Below are positions 1 through 7,959 of a stretch of DNA of 64,000 nt, in pieces. The stretch lies in the NCBI RefSeq assembly GCF_030441895.1, contig NZ_JARJAS010000004.1; one strand, written 5' to 3'. Position 1 is the first letter of the stretch. The number at the start of each line of letters is the position of its first letter. A program made the position numbers and the translations under genes. Origin of the DNA: Enterococcus_D entomosocium (GTDB lineage: Bacteria; Bacillota; Bacilli; Lactobacillales; Enterococcaceae). The notes below the pieces were generated by a model that worked only from the letters and a program-made list of their open reading frames with translations, was not told the origin of the DNA and did not search any database.

Positions 1-1978
1 GCGCGGGATTGAGATTCACGGATTGGGGATTCAACTGCAAGGGGATCAAACAGCTGGGTATACAAAGGCCGATGTTGAGAACAAAATGAGACAGATGGTT
101 TCTGCTGATGAAGAGGGGCATCTTTATTATGAGTCAGCCAATGAAGCAGCGGATATTGCCGACTATCTCGAGAAAAAAGCCCTTCATATTTCGGCGACAG
201 TCACTGATGGAGAGATTACTGACCCCATTTCGCAGCCATTTTTATACGAAGAAAATAGCTTGTCCATCAAAAGTGTCGGTTCTGCTGCTCTAACGGTGCA
301 GCCTGAGGTCACGATATCTGACAATACACTCAATGCTTCTGGTCTTTATTTAGGCGAAGGACAGGAACTGCAAATTCATTATCAAGTGCGGATTCAAACG
401 GAAGCAGCGGATTTTAAACCAGATACTTGGTATCAAATGAATGGAGAAACGGTGTTTTATCCGAATCATCAGTCCGATCAAAAGGCATTGTTTGGTGTGC
501 CTTCTGCCAAAGCACCTGGGAAAGAGTTGACGATCAAAAAAGTCTGGGAGGAATACGATGGCGATACGTCAAGTCGCCCAGAATCTGTCTATTTTGAAAT
601 AAGCAGAAGCCCAGTTACTAGCAAGGAGAGCTGGCAAACAGGATATCTCAAACTTACTGAGACCGATGCACAAGATCAGACAAGTTGGGAACGAAGCAAG
701 GTTTCCGCGGTTTCTGAAAAGGATGGAACGGATTACGAAGAAACCCGGCTACTGCCGCTTTATAACAATCAAGGAGAAACGTTTAATTATCAAGTCACAA
801 ATGAACTGGCAGTATCAGGCTACGAATCGACAAGAGTGGACGTTTCTACATGGAAAAACACAAAGACGTTTGTGCCCCTCGCATTAAATCTGATCAAAAA
901 ATCCGCTGTAGGAGAGGTGAAGCTGACAGGTGCTGTTTTTGAATTGACGGGCGCTGGAAAGACAGTAACCCTTGTGGATCAAGGGGATGGAACGTACGGG
1001 ATGCCAGCAGATACTACGTTGCAAAAAAGTCAGACGTATCGTTTAAAGGAAGTCACTGCACCGGCGGGACATCATTTGGCTAAGCAAACAGAGTGGCTGA
1101 TCCATATTGATGAGCAAGGGCATGCGACGATTGATGGACAACCTGTCACACTGGTCGAGCATACGATTATCCTGGAGATTACCAATCCGTTTACAGAAAT
1201 TCCAGTCGCTATTCGAAAATATTCGTTGCAAAATGAGCAGCAAGTATTGTTAGCAGGCGCTGTCTTTTCTCTTCAACAAAAAACAGCAGGAGGGGATTAT
1301 CAAGAAATCGCCTCAGAAACGTCGGATGATGTTGGGATGGCTGAATTTACGATCCTTGAGCCTGGCGCTTATCGTATCTCAGAAACAGCCGGTCCGCTCG
1401 GATATGATACGGTTGCCGGTGACTATGAATTTGTCGTTGGTACAGACGGAAAAATCCAGTATCAAGGGGAAAATGTCGACGGGGATGCCAACTGTTGGAC
1501 CCTTACCCATGGCAATCAGTTAAAACCTTTTGATTTGGTGGTCAATAAACAGGATGAACTGGGACAAGCACTTGAGGGGGCAAAATTCCGGCTAAGTGGA
1601 AACGGACGGACTGTCGAACTGCCTGAAAACGGAGAAGCACTAGCGGTATTTCACTTCCAAGATCTCACACCCGGCAGCTATACCTTGGAAGAAACTGGTA
1701 CACCCGCAGGCTATGCAGGTTTAACAGCACCTGTCCAAATCAAGATTGAAGAGGATGGTCAGGTCTTTATCGATGAAGAACGACTACCGAATCTTCTTGT
1801 TTCTGGAGAAAAGAACAATCAAATAGAATTGATCGTAACCAATCAAGTGAAAGTGTCTCTTCCTGAAACCGGAGGGAATTGGCATGGATGGATGGTCATT
1901 CTTTCAGCAAGTCTGCTAGTCCTTTTAGCTGGTAGCTATTTGCACGTTAAGCGCAAAGATAAGCCTTCATTAAAGTAA
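1..1978 (+). CDS. Pilus tip adhesin, LPXTG-anchored (5' end outside window)
   Basis: The frame is open at the left edge, so only about 658 C-terminal residues are visible. After an adhesin-like region (to about nt 520) comes a Cna_B-type domain starting near nt 535 (motif KKVWEEYDGD). Three SpaA/prealbumin-like repeats follow, each ending in an E-box (YRLKEVTAPAG near 1036, YRISETAGPLG near 1370, YTLEETGTPAG near 1681). The C-terminus is a sortase signal: LPETG at nt 1859-1873, a hydrophobic helix and a basic tail. Size, domain order and position before a major pilin and a class C sortase fit the tip subunit of an enterococcal Ebp-like pilus. A von Willebrand A domain would be expected upstream but cannot be seen. 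The likely job is host-surface adhesion at the pilus tip. It could alternatively be a large basal minor pilin. Confidence 0.85.
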   Translation, partial: RGIEIHGLGIQLQGDQTAGYTKADVENKMRQMVSADEEGHLYYESANEAADIADYLEKKALHISATVTDGEITDPISQPFLYEENSLSIKSVGSAALTVQPEVTISDNTLNASGLYLGEGQELQIHYQVRIQTEAADFKPDTWYQMNGETVFYPNHQSDQKALFGVPSAKAPGKELTIKKVWEEYDGDTSSRPESVYFEISRSPVTSKESWQTGYLKLTETDAQDQTSWERSKVSAVSEKDGTDYEETRLLPLYNNQGETFNYQVTNELAVSGYESTRVDVSTWKNTKTFVPLALNLIKKSAVGEVKLTGAVFELTGAGKTVTLVDQGDGTYGMPADTTLQKSQTYRLKEVTAPAGHHLAKQTEWLIHIDEQGHATIDGQPVTLVEHTIILEITNPFTEIPVAIRKYSLQNEQQVLLAGAVFSLQQKTAGGDYQEIASETSDDVGMAEFTILEPGAYRISETAGPLGYDTVAGDYEFVVGTDGKIQYQGENVDGDANCWTLTHGNQLKPFDLVVNKQDELGQALEGAKFRLSGNGRTVELPENGEALAVFHFQDLTPGSYTLEETGTPAGYAGLTAPVQIKIEEDGQVFIDEERLPNLLVSGEKNNQIELIVTNQVKVSLPETGGNWHGWMVILSASLLVLLAGSYLHVKRKDKPSLK

Positions 1979-2032
1979 TTTTTCCATTAGCGAATGAAAA
2001 ACGAAAAAAAATTTAGAAGAGAGGAAAGAACA

Positions 2033-3904
2033 ATGAAAAAGATTTTTAATCATACGAAAATGGTTTGTCTCCTATTTTTACTTTTGCCATTTGTCTTTTT
2101 TGGAACAAAAAATCAGCAAGTGTCTGCAGAGAGCAATTTGGCACAGATCCATCTCCATAAAAAGAAAATGGTCAATCTGCCAGGTTCATTGATTCAAAAT
2201 AGTGGGACTGAGATGGAAGAGTTTGATCAATACCAAGGCTTAGCCGATGTCACTTTTTCTGTCTATGATGTGACAGCAGCATTTTATGAAAAACGATCTG
2301 CAGGGGCATCCGTTGAAGAAGCCAAGCGTCAAGTTCAAACCTTGACGTCTGGTTCCCCTATAGCTAGCGGGAAAACAGATGCAGCCGGTGATTTGGTTTT
2401 TGAATTGCCGAAAAAACAAGCCGATCGGGATGCAGTTTTCACCATTGTAGAAGCCCCTAAAGACGGCGTTACAACTGCTGAGAATATGGTGATCGCCTTT
2501 CCCGTATATGAAATGATCCAACAAGCTGATGGCTCATATGTTTATGGAGAAGAAGAGCTAGACACGATCCATCTTTATCCGAAGAATATCGTCACGAATG
2601 AAGGAACGCTCCTTGTGAATAAGCGAGGAACGGGGGAAAACGAACCACTGAATGATGCGGAATTTGTTGTTTCAAAGCAAGAAGGACGCGAAAATACCAA
2701 GAAATACATTTTAAGTGCAGCCGATGGACTTTATACATGGACAACTGACAAACAGGCAGCGTACCGTTTTTTGACAGGCAAACAATATGCTGCTGGAGAC
2801 GCTGGTATCGATGTGAGTGAGAACCAAAAAGGACAGCTAAAGATTGCGCAACTAGAAACAGGCGCCTATCAATTAGAGGAAACGAAAGCCCCAAGTCAAG
2901 CCGCCTTAATCGAGGAAGAAAGAATCAAGGATTTCTCGATTGATTCAGGAAGTAACGTTACTGTTGAGCTAACAATCAAGAATGACACAACAAATGTTAC
3001 AAAAACAACACCACAATTAGACGGCAAAGACGTGGAGATCGGCGAAAGAATCCAATATCACCTAACGGTCAATATCCCATCAGGTATTCAAGATAAAGTA
3101 GGATCAGAAAACAAATACAAACATTTTCAATTGATCGATGCCCATGATCCAGCATTAACTTTTGAAAATACAGCTGAAGGAGAAACGGGCTATGCGTTGT
3201 ATGATGGAGAGCAGAAAATCGATGCGACGAATTACCAAGTAACGGAAAAAGAGCATGGCTTTACGGTAACTATCAATCCAGAATTCGTGCCGCAATTAAC
3301 GCCGGGAAATCAATTGCGCTTTGTGTATTATATGTATTTAAATGAACAGGCTATGCCTATCAATGGCTTTACGAATAAAGCAAATGTAGAAACGGATTTC
3401 ATGACGGATCAAACGCCTCCAAGCGTGGAAGTTTTGACAGGGGGCAAACGGTTCTTAAAAGTCGATGGGGCTGTGACCGCTACCGAAGCATTGGCAGGTG
3501 CAGTTTTTGTTGTACGGGATCAAGACCGTGATGATGCCAACTACCTGAAAATCGAAGAAGGAACCAAACAGGTATCTTGGGTGCAAACAGCGGATGAAGC
3601 GACGAAATTTACCACAGGGACAGATGGATTAGTTGATATCATCGGGTTAAAATTTGGCACCTACTATTTGGAAGAAGTAAAAGCACCAAAAAATTATGTA
3701 CTGCTAACAAATCGCATCGCTTTTGAAGTACATGAAACGTCTTATGGAACGAAAGAGCAATTGGGAGATCCAGAAAAAGTCCCTAACCGCCGCAAAGGAA
3801 CCTTACCGGCAACTGGTGGTGCCGGCACGTATTTAATGGGCGCCATCGGAGTGGTGATCGTTGGTTTAGCTGGGTGTTATTTTGTTAAACGGAAAAAAGG
3901 GTAA
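2033..3904 (+). CDS. Major pilin (backbone subunit), LPXTG type
   Basis: This 623-residue protein begins with a signal peptide (basic MKKIFNHTK, then a hydrophobic core and a VSA-ES cleavage-like site). The start at 2033 is preferred over the in-frame ATG at 1994 because it has a GAGAGGAAAG ribosome binding site and begins directly at the signal peptide. A pilin motif YPKN lies at residues 182-185; its lysine (K184) is the expected acceptor for sortase-made isopeptide bonds. E-box-like sequences (YQLEETKAP, YYLEEVKAP) mark the Cna_B/SpaA folds, with a FimA D2-type isopeptide domain in the middle. LPATG at residues 591-595 precedes a membrane helix and a KRKKG tail. It should form the covalent pilus shaft, like EbpC. 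It lies 54 nt after the tip gene and directly before its sortase. Confidence 0.93.
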   Translation: MKKIFNHTKMVCLLFLLLPFVFFGTKNQQVSAESNLAQIHLHKKKMVNLPGSLIQNSGTEMEEFDQYQGLADVTFSVYDVTAAFYEKRSAGASVEEAKRQVQTLTSGSPIASGKTDAAGDLVFELPKKQADRDAVFTIVEAPKDGVTTAENMVIAFPVYEMIQQADGSYVYGEEELDTIHLYPKNIVTNEGTLLVNKRGTGENEPLNDAEFVVSKQEGRENTKKYILSAADGLYTWTTDKQAAYRFLTGKQYAAGDAGIDVSENQKGQLKIAQLETGAYQLEETKAPSQAALIEEERIKDFSIDSGSNVTVELTIKNDTTNVTKTTPQLDGKDVEIGERIQYHLTVNIPSGIQDKVGSENKYKHFQLIDAHDPALTFENTAEGETGYALYDGEQKIDATNYQVTEKEHGFTVTINPEFVPQLTPGNQLRFVYYMYLNEQAMPINGFTNKANVETDFMTDQTPPSVEVLTGGKRFLKVDGAVTATEALAGAVFVVRDQDRDDANYLKIEEGTKQVSWVQTADEATKFTTGTDGLVDIIGLKFGTYYLEEVKAPKNYVLLTNRIAFEVHETSYGTKEQLGDPEKVPNRRKGTLPATGGAGTYLMGAIGVVIVGLAGCYFVKRKKG

Positions 3905-3926
3905 GTAAATGAGATGAAAATGCACG

Positions 3927-4832
3927 ATGACAATCAAAAGGAAAAGAAATGGCACGAAAGTACCTACTCAAAAAGTGACTTTGTTGGATGTTCTAATGGG
4001 TATTCTGCTGCTGCTAGGTGTTCTGATCATCAGTTATCCTTTTGTAAGTAATCAGCTCAACACCTTTTTGGATCAACAGTTGATCAGCTACTACCAAAGC
4101 CAAGCTAAAAAAATGAGTGAAATAGAAAAACAACAAAAAAGGAACCAGTTGGAACGAGTAAATCAAGAGCTGGCACAGCATCCCAGCAATCCTGGAATCA
4201 AAGAAACGCAAGATTTATCAGAAACAAGGGACTCAGAATCAGGCGATACACCTGATTACTATGAACGACATACGATCGGCGTTTTAAAGATCCCCGTGAT
4301 TGGTGTCGCTCTCCCGATTTTTGATCAAACCACCGATACGTTGTTAAAAAGAGGAGCAACATTATTGGAGGGCGCTTCGTATCCAATAGGTGGTGAAGAT
4401 ACCCATGCAGTTCTGTGCGGACACCGTGGGTTAACGAGTGCAACCCTCTTTACGGATCTGCCTAAGCTGCAGATCGGCGATGAGTTTTATATCGAAACGT
4501 TTGATGATACGTTGGCGTATCAAATAGATCAGATTAAAACGGTCGCCCCTGATGATACCGAAGCACTAAAAATTGTCAAAGGCAGTGATTATGTCACCTT
4601 ACTAACCTGCACACCCTATATGGTCAATAGCCATCGTTTATTGGTTCGCGGCAAAAGGGTTCCTTACAATGAAGAAAATGAAACAAGTGCCGCAAAAAAA
4701 GCAAACCAGCAGGATTTGTGGGTGCTGCTAGTTGTAAGCACCATACTATTACTACTCCTGCTGGTGATTAGCAGAATCAAAAGAAAAAAACAGCATGATT
4801 TGATCACTCCCAGTGATAAGAAGAAAAGATAG
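3927..4832 (+). CDS. Class C sortase (pilus polymerase)
   Basis: This is a 301-residue membrane transpeptidase with an N-terminal hydrophobic helix and a second C-terminal helix followed by a lysine-rich tail, the topology of class C sortases. The catalytic triad is visible: H166 in CGHRG, C228 in TLLTC and R241 in LLVRG. It would join pilin subunits between the LPATG threonine and the YPKN lysine. It follows the major pilin by 22 nt, so it should be in the same operon. I see no clear DP(W/F) lid motif in the region before the core, which is a little unusual. The ATG at 3927 has no strong ribosome binding site, so translation may be coupled to the pilin or the true start may be slightly downstream. 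Confidence 0.92.
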   Translation: MTIKRKRNGTKVPTQKVTLLDVLMGILLLLGVLIISYPFVSNQLNTFLDQQLISYYQSQAKKMSEIEKQQKRNQLERVNQELAQHPSNPGIKETQDLSETRDSESGDTPDYYERHTIGVLKIPVIGVALPIFDQTTDTLLKRGATLLEGASYPIGGEDTHAVLCGHRGLTSATLFTDLPKLQIGDEFYIETFDDTLAYQIDQIKTVAPDDTEALKIVKGSDYVTLLTCTPYMVNSHRLLVRGKRVPYNEENETSAAKKANQQDLWVLLVVSTILLLLLLVISRIKRKKQHDLITPSDKKKR

Positions 4833-4904
4833 CAGGTTTTCCTCTAGATCCACTAGAAAATGACTTGTTAACCTTACTCAGAACGAAACATGTCGTGTGA
4901 AATA

Positions 4905-4913
4905 TGGTACAAT
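4905..4913 (+). promoter_or_regulatory. Candidate extended -10 promoter upstream of rbgA
   Basis: TACAAT at 4908-4913 is preceded by the extended TGn element. No good -35 box is visible. It would drive the small ORF and rbgA-rnhB. Confidence 0.4.
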
Positions 4914-4949
4914 AACGAAGATAAAAGGTAGTAAAAAGCAGTCGGTCTA

Positions 4950-5117
4950 ATGGTAAAGGTGTCAGAAAAAAGGAAGAATGAGTGGATAGACAAGCTTTTT
5001 CCAACCACTTCCCCAAAATTAAAAAGCGAGAAAGCGCGTATGACGCATGAGAATCGCGCTGAAAGCTTTACCTATGCACGAGGTTGGAACAAGAACATTG
5101 TCCTAAAGCAATTTTAG
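4950..5117 (+). CDS. Possible small ORF, 55 residues, unknown
   Basis: An ATG-initiated frame encodes a 55-residue, strongly basic protein (MVKVSEKRKNEWIDK...). The composition (many K, E, R plus aromatic residues) is protein-like rather than random. It lies downstream of an extended -10 promoter candidate and upstream of rbgA on the same strand. Against it, the ribosome binding site is weak (AGGTAG, about 18 nt upstream). I do not recognise a family. It could be a leader peptide, a small protein or a chance frame. Confidence 0.25.
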   Translation: MVKVSEKRKNEWIDKLFPTTSPKLKSEKARMTHENRAESFTYARGWNKNIVLKQF

Positions 5118-5255
5118 CAAAATGCCCAGTGTGACTAGTTTCTCTGATGGTTTTAGAGCAAATAGTCCTCGTTCTTGTCAGGTATATACTGCATGGATTT
5201 AGACACTACTGTCTTTTTACCAATTCGAAGAAGTACCAAGGAGGAAAACGTTCAA

Positions 5256-6122
5256 ATGACCATTCAATGGTTTCCAGGCCATATGGCGAAAGCCAGACGT
5301 GAAGTAAGTGAAAAATTAAAATTCGTGGATATCGTTTTTGAACTCGTGGACGCACGCTTGCCGATCTCATCCCGCAACCCCATGCTGGACCAATTATTAC
5401 AGCAAAAACCACGATTGATCTTGATCAATAAAGCGGATTTAGCAGATCCCGTTCAAACCAAAAAATGGGAGCATTATTTCCAAGCACAAGGCTATTTAGC
5501 ATTGGCGATCAACGCCCAAGACAATCAAGGCGTCAAAGCCATTGTCCCGACGGCTAAGCAAGTCTTGAAGGAAAAAATCGCTCGTGACAAAGCCAGAGGA
5601 TTGAAGCCCCGTGCGATTCGAGCGATGGTGATTGGCATTCCGAATGTCGGAAAATCAACCTTGATGAACCGTTTAGTAGGGAAGAAAATTGCTCAGACGG
5701 GTAATAAACCTGGCGTGACCAAAGGACAGCAATGGCTGCGTTTTGGGACTGATCTAGAGCTGCTAGATACGCCTGGGATCCTATGGCCAAAATTTGAAGA
5801 TCCTGAGATTGGTAAAAAATTGGCATTGACGGGGGCTATTAAAGATCAGCTGATCCATTTGGATGATATCGCATTGTATGGACTTGATTTTTTTGCCCGC
5901 TATTATCCTGAAAGAATCGCCAATCGTTACCAACTAAAGGCGGAGGAAGAGGCGTTGTTAGCGCCAGACCTGTTGATGAAAATCACTGAAAAACGTGGGT
6001 ATAAAGATAACTATGATCGAGGAAGCGAGCTTGTTGTCTTTGACATTCGGCAAGGAAAATTAGGCCGTTATACACTAGATCGAGTGGAGGAAATGGAAAG
6101 CCAAGATGAAACAACCGATTAA
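5256..6122 (+). CDS. rbgA: Ribosome biogenesis GTPase RbgA (YlqF)
   Basis: This is a 288-residue circularly permuted GTPase. The G4 motif NKAD comes before the Walker A/G1 motif GIPNVGKST and the G3 motif DTPG, the order typical of YlqF/RbgA. The N-terminus TIQWFPGHMAKAR is the family hallmark. The ATG at 5256 is chosen because it follows a strong AAGGAGG and starts at that signature; an in-frame upstream extension to 5175 lacks support. RbgA acts in late assembly of the 50S subunit. The gene overlaps rnhB by 17 nt, so the two should be translated from one transcript, as in other Firmicutes. Confidence 0.96.
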   Translation: MTIQWFPGHMAKARREVSEKLKFVDIVFELVDARLPISSRNPMLDQLLQQKPRLILINKADLADPVQTKKWEHYFQAQGYLALAINAQDNQGVKAIVPTAKQVLKEKIARDKARGLKPRAIRAMVIGIPNVGKSTLMNRLVGKKIAQTGNKPGVTKGQQWLRFGTDLELLDTPGILWPKFEDPEIGKKLALTGAIKDQLIHLDDIALYGLDFFARYYPERIANRYQLKAEEEALLAPDLLMKITEKRGYKDNYDRGSELVVFDIRQGKLGRYTLDRVEEMESQDETTD

Positions 6123-6870
6123 GACAATCAAAGAGCGATTATTTGATCCAACCTTTAATGACCCGGCATTTTTGCAGGAATTGCTAGCAGATGAACGCGC
6201 GGGGGTCCAAAAGCTGTTGCAACGATATGAGAAACAATTAGTCAAACAGCAGCTATTGCAGGAAAAATACGAAGAAATGATGCGTTTTGAAAACGAAGCA
6301 TTTCAACAAGGCGCCCGTTTTATCGCCGGTTTAGATGAAGTGGGGCGCGGACCTTTAGCAGGACCCGTGGTGTCAGCTGCGGTGATTCTGCCTAAAGAAT
6401 GCCAGATTTTGGGGTTAAATGATTCAAAACAGCTTTCTGCGAAGAAAAGAGAAGAACTGTTTATCGAAATTCAAAATAAAGCCGTTGCTGTCGGTATCGG
6501 TGTGGTTAGTCCTGAAGAAATCGATCGGATAAATATCTATCAAGCGAGCCGCCTGGCGATGAAAGAAGCTTTGATCGACTTAGCGGTCAAGCCGGAACAT
6601 TTGCTCATTGATGCGATGACCATCGAGACCGACATCCCTCAACAAAGCTTGATCAAAGGCGATGAGCGCTCCATTTCGATTGCCGCAGCAAGTATCATTG
6701 CCAAAGTCTATCGTGACAATTTAATGAAAGATTTTCATGATGTGTATCCTTTTTATGGGTTTGATCAAAATGCTGGGTATGGGACCAAAGTTCATTTAGA
6801 AGGGTTAGCTGCCCATGGAATTTGCCCTATTCATCGAAAAACCTTTGCCCCAGTTAAACAATACCTATAA
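6106..6870 (+). CDS. rnhB: Ribonuclease HII
   Basis: This 254-residue protein carries the RNase HII active-site motif DEVGRGPLAGPV (about residues 76-87). It also has NDSKQLSAKKRE and a later acidic LLIDAM motif. It removes RNA, including single ribonucleotides, from RNA-DNA hybrids. About 70 residues precede the catalytic core, as in the Firmicutes family members. The gene starts inside the last codons of rbgA, which implies coupled translation. It is followed by a strong hairpin before dprA. Confidence 0.96.
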   Translation: MKQPIKTIKERLFDPTFNDPAFLQELLADERAGVQKLLQRYEKQLVKQQLLQEKYEEMMRFENEAFQQGARFIAGLDEVGRGPLAGPVVSAAVILPKECQILGLNDSKQLSAKKREELFIEIQNKAVAVGIGVVSPEEIDRINIYQASRLAMKEALIDLAVKPEHLLIDAMTIETDIPQQSLIKGDERSISIAAASIIAKVYRDNLMKDFHDVYPFYGFDQNAGYGTKVHLEGLAAHGICPIHRKTFAPVKQYL

Positions 6871-6881
6871 ATTTCATCCAT

Positions 6882-6930
6882 CCCTCTTTTTTTAGCGAAT
6901 CTTATAAGTAAGATCACTAAGAAAAGAGGG
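6882..6930 (+). promoter_or_regulatory. Hairpin between rnhB and dprA that buries the dprA ribosome binding site
   Basis: The arms 6882-6895 (CCCTCTTTTTTTAG) and 6917-6930 (CTAAGAAAAGAGGG) pair over 14 positions with one mismatch. An inner stem ATCTTA/TAAGAT (6899-6904/6909-6914) extends it. The 3' arm ends with AAGAGGG, which is the only good ribosome binding site for the dprA ATG at 6939. There is no T-run after the stem, so it is a poor terminator for rnhB. Translational repression of dprA is inferred. Confidence 0.6.
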
Positions 6931-6938
6931 CTTTGTTT

Positions 6939-7817
6939 ATGAAATATCAACAAGCAACAGATTTTGAAAAACAGTTGATAAAACTGTACTACTGTCAGGG
7001 AATCGGTCTGCAAGGTTGCTGGAAGATTATTTGGCATTGGCTGGAAACAAAAGAAATGCGTTGTTCGTTGGAAGAGATGATTGCCATCGGCGTCCTTCCA
7101 CAGCATAGGACGGTCTTTCGCCGATCGTGGGAGCAAATGACAGAAGAGCATATCACACAAAAGATGGGGGGACAAAACTACCTCACCTTCTTTTCAGCGG
7201 AGTATCCGATGCTTTTAAGACAAATTGCGGACCCACCATTATTACTATTTTACGAAGGAAATCTGCAATTGTTGCAAACGCCCATGATTGGATTTGTCGG
7301 CGCAAGAACAGCTTCTCGCTACGCGCGTAAAGTTTGCGAAAAGCTGATCCCGCCTTTAGTGACAGAAAACTATACGATCGTCAGTGGATTAGCAAATGGC
7401 GTCGACAGTTTTGCTCATGAATCAGCCATCAGAAATCGGGGACAAACCATTGCCGTGATTGCTTCTGGTTTGGACCATTGTTATCCTACTTCTGCGTATC
7501 CGTTGTTCCAGCAGATTCGTCAAGAACATCTAGTACTGAGTGAATATTCTCACGACACCAAACCGCAAAGACATCACTTCCCCTTACGCAATCGCATCAT
7601 TGCCGGTATTTCAAAAGCGATCTGTGTGATTGAAGCTAAAGAAAGAAGCGGTTCTTTGATTACAGCACAATTAGCAATGGAAAATGGCCGAGAAGTTTTT
7701 GCAGTGCCTGGTGAAATGATTTCCGATCAGTCAAAAGGTTGTCACCACTTGATTCAAGATGGCGCAAAATGTACGATTAGTGTGTCAGATATTTTACAGG
7801 AGTTAGCCTTTTTTTGA
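6939..7817 (+). CDS. dprA: DNA processing protein DprA (Smf)
   Basis: This 292-residue Rossmann-fold protein has the DprA signatures VGARTAS (after the N-terminal helical region), SGLANGVDSFAH, a GLDHCYP segment and an NRIIAGIS...ERSGSLITA block. DprA binds incoming single-stranded DNA and loads RecA during natural transformation. The ATG at 6939 is preferred to the TTG at 6933 because AAGAGGG lies 8 nt upstream. That site is buried in a hairpin. Length is normal for the short Firmicutes form, which lacks a C-terminal winged helix. The order rnhB-dprA-topA is conserved in Firmicutes. Confidence 0.96.
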   Translation: MKYQQATDFEKQLIKLYYCQGIGLQGCWKIIWHWLETKEMRCSLEEMIAIGVLPQHRTVFRRSWEQMTEEHITQKMGGQNYLTFFSAEYPMLLRQIADPPLLLFYEGNLQLLQTPMIGFVGARTASRYARKVCEKLIPPLVTENYTIVSGLANGVDSFAHESAIRNRGQTIAVIASGLDHCYPTSAYPLFQQIRQEHLVLSEYSHDTKPQRHHFPLRNRIIAGISKAICVIEAKERSGSLITAQLAMENGREVFAVPGEMISDQSKGCHHLIQDGAKCTISVSDILQELAFF

Positions 7818-7836
7818 TTTTTCCAATCAACCTTCC

Positions 7837-7865
7837 TTGACAAACCTTTTCTTGAAAGCTATGAT
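7837..7865 (+). promoter_or_regulatory. Promoter of topA
   Basis: TTGACA at 7837-7842 and TATGAT at 7860-7865 are separated by exactly 17 nt. This near-consensus sigma-A promoter lies about 95 nt before topA. Confidence 0.8.
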
Positions 7866-7959
7866 AAGCTACGATTTGTATGTTTCATCTGCATACGATA
7901 GGTTCACTGATTGATAGAATATAATAGTAGGAAAAATTCAGGAAGGAGCCATTCTTTAT

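Larger units (their letters stand above)
4833..5255 (+). other. 423-bp intergenic leader before rbgA
   Basis: This stretch separates the pilus locus from rbgA. No convincing terminator follows the sortase gene. An extended -10 element (TG-G-TACAAT, TACAAT at 4908-4913) suggests transcription starts near 4920, giving rbgA a leader of more than 300 nt that contains the small ORF at 4950-5117. An octamer at 5089-5096 (ACAAGAAC) is complementary to 5172-5179 (GTTCTTGT), so the leader could fold over a long range. I recognise no known riboswitch or ribosomal-protein leader here. Confidence 0.4.

Noticed and set aside
900..1850. Tandem DNA repeat or CRISPR-like array in the pilus tip gene
   Set aside because: The similarity is at protein level between SpaA-type domains; DNA repeats are not regular.
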